A stretch of 26,982 nt of DNA, from positions 67,479 through 94,460 of the forward strand of contig DMDA01000025.1 in NCBI GenBank assembly GCA_003451595.1, read 5' to 3'. Below the pieces are notes generated by a model. The model was not told the origin of the DNA. It ran no database searches and saw only the letters and a program-made list of their open reading frames with translations. This stretch comes from Chloroflexota bacterium (GTDB lineage: Bacteria > Chloroflexota > Anaerolineae > Caldilineales > Caldilineaceae). Positions 24,038-26,982 of this stretch are shown here, piece by piece. Position 1 is the stretch's first letter. Every line of letters begins with the position of its first letter. Made by a program: the position numbers and the translations under genes.

Positions 24038-25108
24038 TTATCGCGTAATTGCAGGTAGATAGATCGCTTCAAAGTATGGCGGACGCCATTCGACAAGCTG
24101 ATTTGCACCACTGTCAGCGATCCAGGCAACATTACCAGACCCCACAGTAATTCCCCACGGTGCAGAATTGGAGCCTGGCAGTGGGAAATTCAGATGTGGC
24201 GTCATCAATTGACCGCTGTTACGCGTGTGGAAATACCCAACGGCGCCCGCTGCTCTCAATGTATACCAAATCTGCTGCGAAAAACTGTCACCCTCTATAT
24301 GGAGTCCTGTCGGTTCGCCATCGCTTTGGGGTGCAGCAAAACGGCGCCAAAGCGCCAGTGTTCCAGGTGCATAGCGACCGATTTCTCCCAGGCTTGAGAA
24401 AGTGACCCAAGGATAGTTTAATGCGTCGATGACAACAGTGACTGGTGCACCGCCGCTGCTGCCGGTTGGGATTGGGATTTGGAATGCCATTGTATTCAAA
24501 TCGAACTGTCTTACTTCATTGCGCGCAGTTGCTGTCATCCACAACGCACCGCTACCATTGAATGCCAGGTCCTCGAGACCGGCATTCACCACCGGATATT
24601 GAAATTCTTCAATAGTCTCGCTGGCAGGATCGAATCTGATCAGAGTGTTGCCTGCATTGGTTACGCACCAGATTGTGTTATCAGAGGTATTTATGGCCAA
24701 TCCGCGAGGTCCGCTGTTTGGGGGTAGAGAATAATACGTCAATGTCTCGGTGGCAATGGTCAATTTGCCTAGCGCATCTCCGCCTGCCAGCGTAAACCAG
24801 ATGACGCCATCATGCAGCGCCAGATCATACGGCTTGCTGCCATCACCTGTCGGAAAATAGCGGGTGCTATATTCGGCGACTTGGCTGGTGACTTCTGTTA
24901 TGGACAATAAGCCGATCGCATCTGCGTTGGGCGCAGTGAACCAAACCTTGCCTGCAGTTTCGACGACCACATGTTTGGGGCTGCCAAGTACTGTATAGGT
25001 GCGAAAAAGACCATCGAATTGAGCAATGTTAACTGCATTGGCGTCTTGTATAGGCAACAGGCTGATTGCCAGCAACACCAAAACGGAAATAAGTTTCTGC
25101 ATTCGCAT
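24038..25108 (-). CDS. exported streptogramin-lyase-like (Vgb-type) beta-propeller protein
   Basis: A 356-residue protein when started at ATG 25106-25108, which gives the signal peptide MRMQKLISVLVLLAISLLPI with ANA at the cleavage site (23-25). The frame extends to 25378, but that part overlaps the upstream GT4 and is not protein-like. The mature protein is a series of propeller blades, each with a W(F/Y/M)T-type strand: KVWFTAPNADAIG, VIWFTLAGGDALG, TIWCVTNAGNTLI, ALWMTATARNEV, YPWVTFSSLGEIG, IWYTLRAAGAVG, VAWIADSGANQL. This is the Vgb/SMP-30-like pattern. The C-terminus is IYLPAITR, related to the C-terminus of the FG-GAP protein. It lies just upstream of the hydrolases. It is exported and carries no sign of antibiotic lyase use; glycan or ligand binding is a guess. 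Confidence 0.82.
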   Translation of the reverse strand: MRMQKLISVLVLLAISLLPIQDANAVNIAQFDGLFRTYTVLGSPKHVVVETAGKVWFTAPNADAIGLLSITEVTSQVAEYSTRYFPTGDGSKPYDLALHDGVIWFTLAGGDALGKLTIATETLTYYSLPPNSGPRGLAINTSDNTIWCVTNAGNTLIRFDPASETIEEFQYPVVNAGLEDLAFNGSGALWMTATARNEVRQFDLNTMAFQIPIPTGSSGGAPVTVVIDALNYPWVTFSSLGEIGRYAPGTLALWRRFAAPQSDGEPTGLHIEGDSFSQQIWYTLRAAGAVGYFHTRNSGQLMTPHLNFPLPGSNSAPWGITVGSGNVAWIADSGANQLVEWRPPYFEAIYLPAITR

Positions 25109-25275
25109 GCGTCCGCTGCCTTCTATCAACTGTTCTGAAATAGCTTGGTTGCTCATCTTTCCGGAAACGCTGAGCCTCTGGGAGGCTGGCAGTATTTTCT
25201 TGTTATAGGCGCCGCTAGACCTCAACACTTCTGTGGTGAATAGAAATGAAGTTGTGACGACCAGGCTTGTTTTGT
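25109..25275. other. 167-bp intergenic region before the propeller gene
   Basis: Between the stop of the GT4 gene and the propeller gene's start, both on the minus strand. It contains a stem AGCCTC/GAGGCT with a 3-base loop (25173-25187), without a T run on the minus strand, and a TATAAC hexamer without a good -35. A promoter for the propeller gene and core operon may lie here, but I cannot point to it. Confidence 0.35.
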
Positions 25276-26550
25276 TTATTTCTGGTGTGACTGGAAATGT
25301 TGAGTCATCTGCGACGCAGATGGTATCGCACACAATGCCGTATATGCAGCTTCCAACTGGGCAGCTGCGCGACGCCATTGAAAGTGCTCTACCGCACGTT
25401 GGCGTAACTGTCGGCCAAGGTGTTCCCCCATCTGTCGATCCGTCAATACGCTCTCAAGCAGACTGCTCAAGCTGTCCACATTCCCTGGCTCGGCGTACAA
25501 TCCAGCCAGGCCCAGGTATTCGTGTGCAACTAGTGTGTCAAATGCTACAGTTGGGAGACCCATTGCCATGTAGTTGAGCAGTTTGCCTGCACCTTCAGTT
25601 TGGCTTAGTTTTGGCGAGACTGCCACGTCGCCCAAGGCAAGATGATGAGCTGCCTGCTCATATAAAACGCGCCCCGTAAAGATCACACGATCCTGAATGC
25701 CAAGCTCCTGCGCCATCCGCTGATAGTACTCTACGGCCGGAAAGCCCATGAGGAGTAAGTAGACGTCGTTGTGGCGTCTGCGTAGATTTTGCATTGCTCG
25801 CAACAGATGTGGGGTGCCCTGGTATTCTGCCAGTAATCCGAGATAGACAATGACGCGTGCACCCTTTGGAATACCAAGCCGGCTGCGCAACGCAGCCAGC
25901 TCTGTTGGGTCAAATTGTGTTGCAGGGCGAAACTCGTCGATATTGACACAATCTGGCAGGGAGCGAATACGCAATGGATTGCTGCCAAATTGCTCGACCA
26001 AGATACGCTCAGCATTGTGTGTACTGGTCAGAATCAGCGGCGCAGTGTGATCAATCCACACCTCCAATTTGCGCAATAAACCGTGTATTTTCCCATTTCT
26101 TTGCAGGAAATGGTGATCGATCATCTCTTCGGTCAGGCTGCCCTGGAAATCAAAGACGACGGGCAGACCGAAGAGCCGTCCCAGCACAAGCCCGATCAGC
26201 GCGCCTTCATGCAGATGTGCATGGATGACATCAAAGCGTCGGGTCGCCATGAGTTGCAACGTCTTTAGCCCCAGCAGCGCATCGAAGACGACTTTGTGAC
26301 GGCTGGAGCCAACTTCATAGTGTTGGCGCCATGGGATCGGCAGCGTGCGCTGAATGTCCAGATCAGGAACATTGCGCCCGTTGCGGTAAGTGACGATCGT
26401 GACGCGGTGCCCCAACTGTTGCAACGACCGCGCCTCTTCCAGGATGCGCACATGACAGCCATAATCCGAGAAGAAGCTTGTCGGTGCGATCATCAGCACG
26501 CGATAGTGGCGGTTATCGGTTGAGTTCTCTTGCTGATTTTCCATAATCAT
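25276..26550 (-). CDS. GT4-type glycosyltransferase
   Basis: A 424-residue GT-B enzyme. After a polar N-terminal extension of about 16 residues the fold opens with YRVLMIAPTSFFSDYGCHVR and ILEEARSLQQLGHRVTIVTY. FDVIHAHLHEGALIGLVLGR and PVVFDFQGSLTEEMIDH follow. The donor half has RVIVYLGLLAEYQGTPHLLR. The donor motif reads SQTEGAGKLLNYMAMGLPTV, with the first glutamate kept and the second replaced, a known variant in one GT4 branch. ATG 26548-26550 is used; an ATG two codons inside (26544) is equally possible. The 90-bp gap before it holds a promoter-like pair and a tandem repeat. It lies between the flippase and the propeller gene and belongs to the same glycan programme. Confidence 0.92.
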   Translation of the reverse strand: MIMENQQENSTDNRHYRVLMIAPTSFFSDYGCHVRILEEARSLQQLGHRVTIVTYRNGRNVPDLDIQRTLPIPWRQHYEVGSSRHKVVFDALLGLKTLQLMATRRFDVIHAHLHEGALIGLVLGRLFGLPVVFDFQGSLTEEMIDHHFLQRNGKIHGLLRKLEVWIDHTAPLILTSTHNAERILVEQFGSNPLRIRSLPDCVNIDEFRPATQFDPTELAALRSRLGIPKGARVIVYLGLLAEYQGTPHLLRAMQNLRRRHNDVYLLLMGFPAVEYYQRMAQELGIQDRVIFTGRVLYEQAAHHLALGDVAVSPKLSQTEGAGKLLNYMAMGLPTVAFDTLVAHEYLGLAGLYAEPGNVDSLSSLLESVLTDRQMGEHLGRQLRQRAVEHFQWRRAAAQLEAAYTALCAIPSASQMTQHFQSHQK

Positions 26551-26575
26551 GCTCGTTGACGCTTGTTGGTCTTCA

Positions 26576-26593
26576 CCGCTTATACTGCTTATA
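26576..26593 (-). repeat. tandem 9-mer upstream of the GT4 gene
   Basis: TATAAGCAG followed directly by TATAAGCGG on the minus strand, 25 bp before the GT4 start. It may be a protein-binding site or simply a doubled -10-like element. Confidence 0.35.
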
Positions 26594-26609
26594 TGCTGTC
26601 CAGCGCGCG

Positions 26610-26639
26610 ATTGTAGTCCAGGCGTCTACACCATTCCAA
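26610..26639 (-). promoter_or_regulatory. possible promoter of the GT4 gene
   Basis: TTGGAA (26634-26639) and TACAAT (26610-26615) on the minus strand are 18 bp apart. The -10 is a good match and the -35 only moderate. The site starts right at the end of the flippase gene, so it would make the GT4 partly independent of flippase transcription. Confidence 0.3.
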
Positions 26640-26640
26640 A

Positions 26641-26982
26641 TCATTCTGGTCGCGAAGTCAAGAGGATTCGACGCAACGTGCGGAAGTCGTCTGCTGTTAG
26701 CACACCAGTCATCCAACTGAGCGCACCAAAAGCACCCACTGCCAGTAGGCTATTCACCAGCCAGGGCGTTGGCAGCAGCCATGCAACGCCACCCGCCACC
26801 GCCGCCGCTGCTGCCATCTTGCCGATGGCGGCGACGCGCCAGGGAATGCTCTGGCGACGCACTAGACCAACGCTCACGCTGCCACCTACGAATCCGCTGA
26901 TGACAACCCCTGCCGCCGCACCGTTCGCCCCTGCCAGCGGCGTCAGCAGCGGCACGCAGATTACGATGCTGGCGATGTGCAG
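26641..26982 (-). CDS. Wzx/MOP-type polysaccharide flippase, C-terminal part (runs off the window)
   Basis: The frame is open to the right edge; 113 residues are visible, ending in SRPE. It contains three hydrophobic helices. The loop-helix VPLLTPLAGANGAAAGVVIS is the usual penultimate-domain phrase of MOP/MVF-superfamily oligosaccharide flippases (P-x-x-G-A-x-G-A-A). Further helices follow near VAAIGKMAAAAAVAGGVAWL and WLVNSLLAVGAFGALSWMTG. The short cytoplasmic tail TADDFRTLRRILL is also typical. It would move a lipid-linked oligosaccharide across the membrane. Because an ABC exporter lies in the same window, the two probably serve different glycans. Base composition is very GC-rich, unlike the genes that follow. 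Confidence 0.75.
   Translation of the reverse strand: MHIASIVICVPLLTPLAGANGAAAGVVISGFVGGSVSVGLVRRQSIPWRVAAIGKMAAAAAVAGGVAWLLPTPWLVNSLLAVGAFGALSWMTGVLTADDFRTLRRILLTSRPE

Noticed and set aside
24038..25108. Antibiotic resistance gene (virginiamycin B lyase)
   Set aside because: Only the propeller fold is shared; a signal peptide and the glycan context argue against a cytoplasmic resistance lyase.
1..26982. CRISPR arrays, tRNA or rRNA genes, insertion sequences, phage genes
   Set aside because: No regularly spaced repeats, cloverleaf-like segments, transposase, integrase or phage motifs were seen on either strand.

Overview
The window is a dense extracellular-polysaccharide and surface-glycan locus. 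It is most likely from a Chloroflexota bacterium of the Caldilinea/Anaerolineae kind. The reasons are the multi-pass PTPS-related membrane protein, GT39-like proteins with beta-sandwich tails, FG-GAP and streptogramin-lyase-like exported proteins, and a recurrent YLPLI-like motif in exported proteins that I associate with that phylum. The assignment is inferred from protein style; there is no rRNA or marker gene here. No tRNA, rRNA, CRISPR array, insertion sequence or integrase was recognised. Nearly all genes are on the minus strand, so the layout below runs from high to low coordinates.

Right edge (26982 to 24038): the C-terminal end of a Wzx/MOP-type polysaccharide flippase, a GT4 glycosyltransferase, and an exported beta-propeller protein of the streptogramin-lyase type.

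Core operon (23999 to 13154): nine genes, nearly all overlapping by 1-4 bases or directly abutting. They encode two exported clan-A-like glycoside hydrolases in tandem, the Wzm permease and Wzt ATPase (with C-terminal substrate-recognition domain) of a polysaccharide ABC exporter, a GT4, a GT2, a small coiled-coil protein and two more GT4 enzymes. The apparent logic is to assemble a glycan in the cytoplasm, export it with Wzm/Wzt, and trim or remodel it outside.

Middle (13121 to 8337): the only plus-strand gene, a SAM methyltransferase, converges on the core operon. It diverges from a GT-C type membrane protein, which is followed by an exported eight-repeat FG-GAP protein with its own promoter-like sequence.

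Left operon (8150 to 1): two GT4 enzymes, a LysE-type exporter, a small two-helix membrane protein, a double-GNAT protein, another GT4, a PTPS-related membrane protein split by an apparent single-base frameshift, and the start of a GT39-like membrane glycosyltransferase.

Sampled lines of the left part (about 67% GC) and the right edge (about 72%) are much richer in GC than sampled lines between about 8 and 26 kb (about 40-52%). This suggests the core polysaccharide locus is a block of different origin. The observations most worth a second look are the shared YLPLI-like motif in four exported proteins, the two hydrolases translationally coupled to the exporter, and a shared amphipathic tail module in three otherwise unrelated cytoplasmic proteins.
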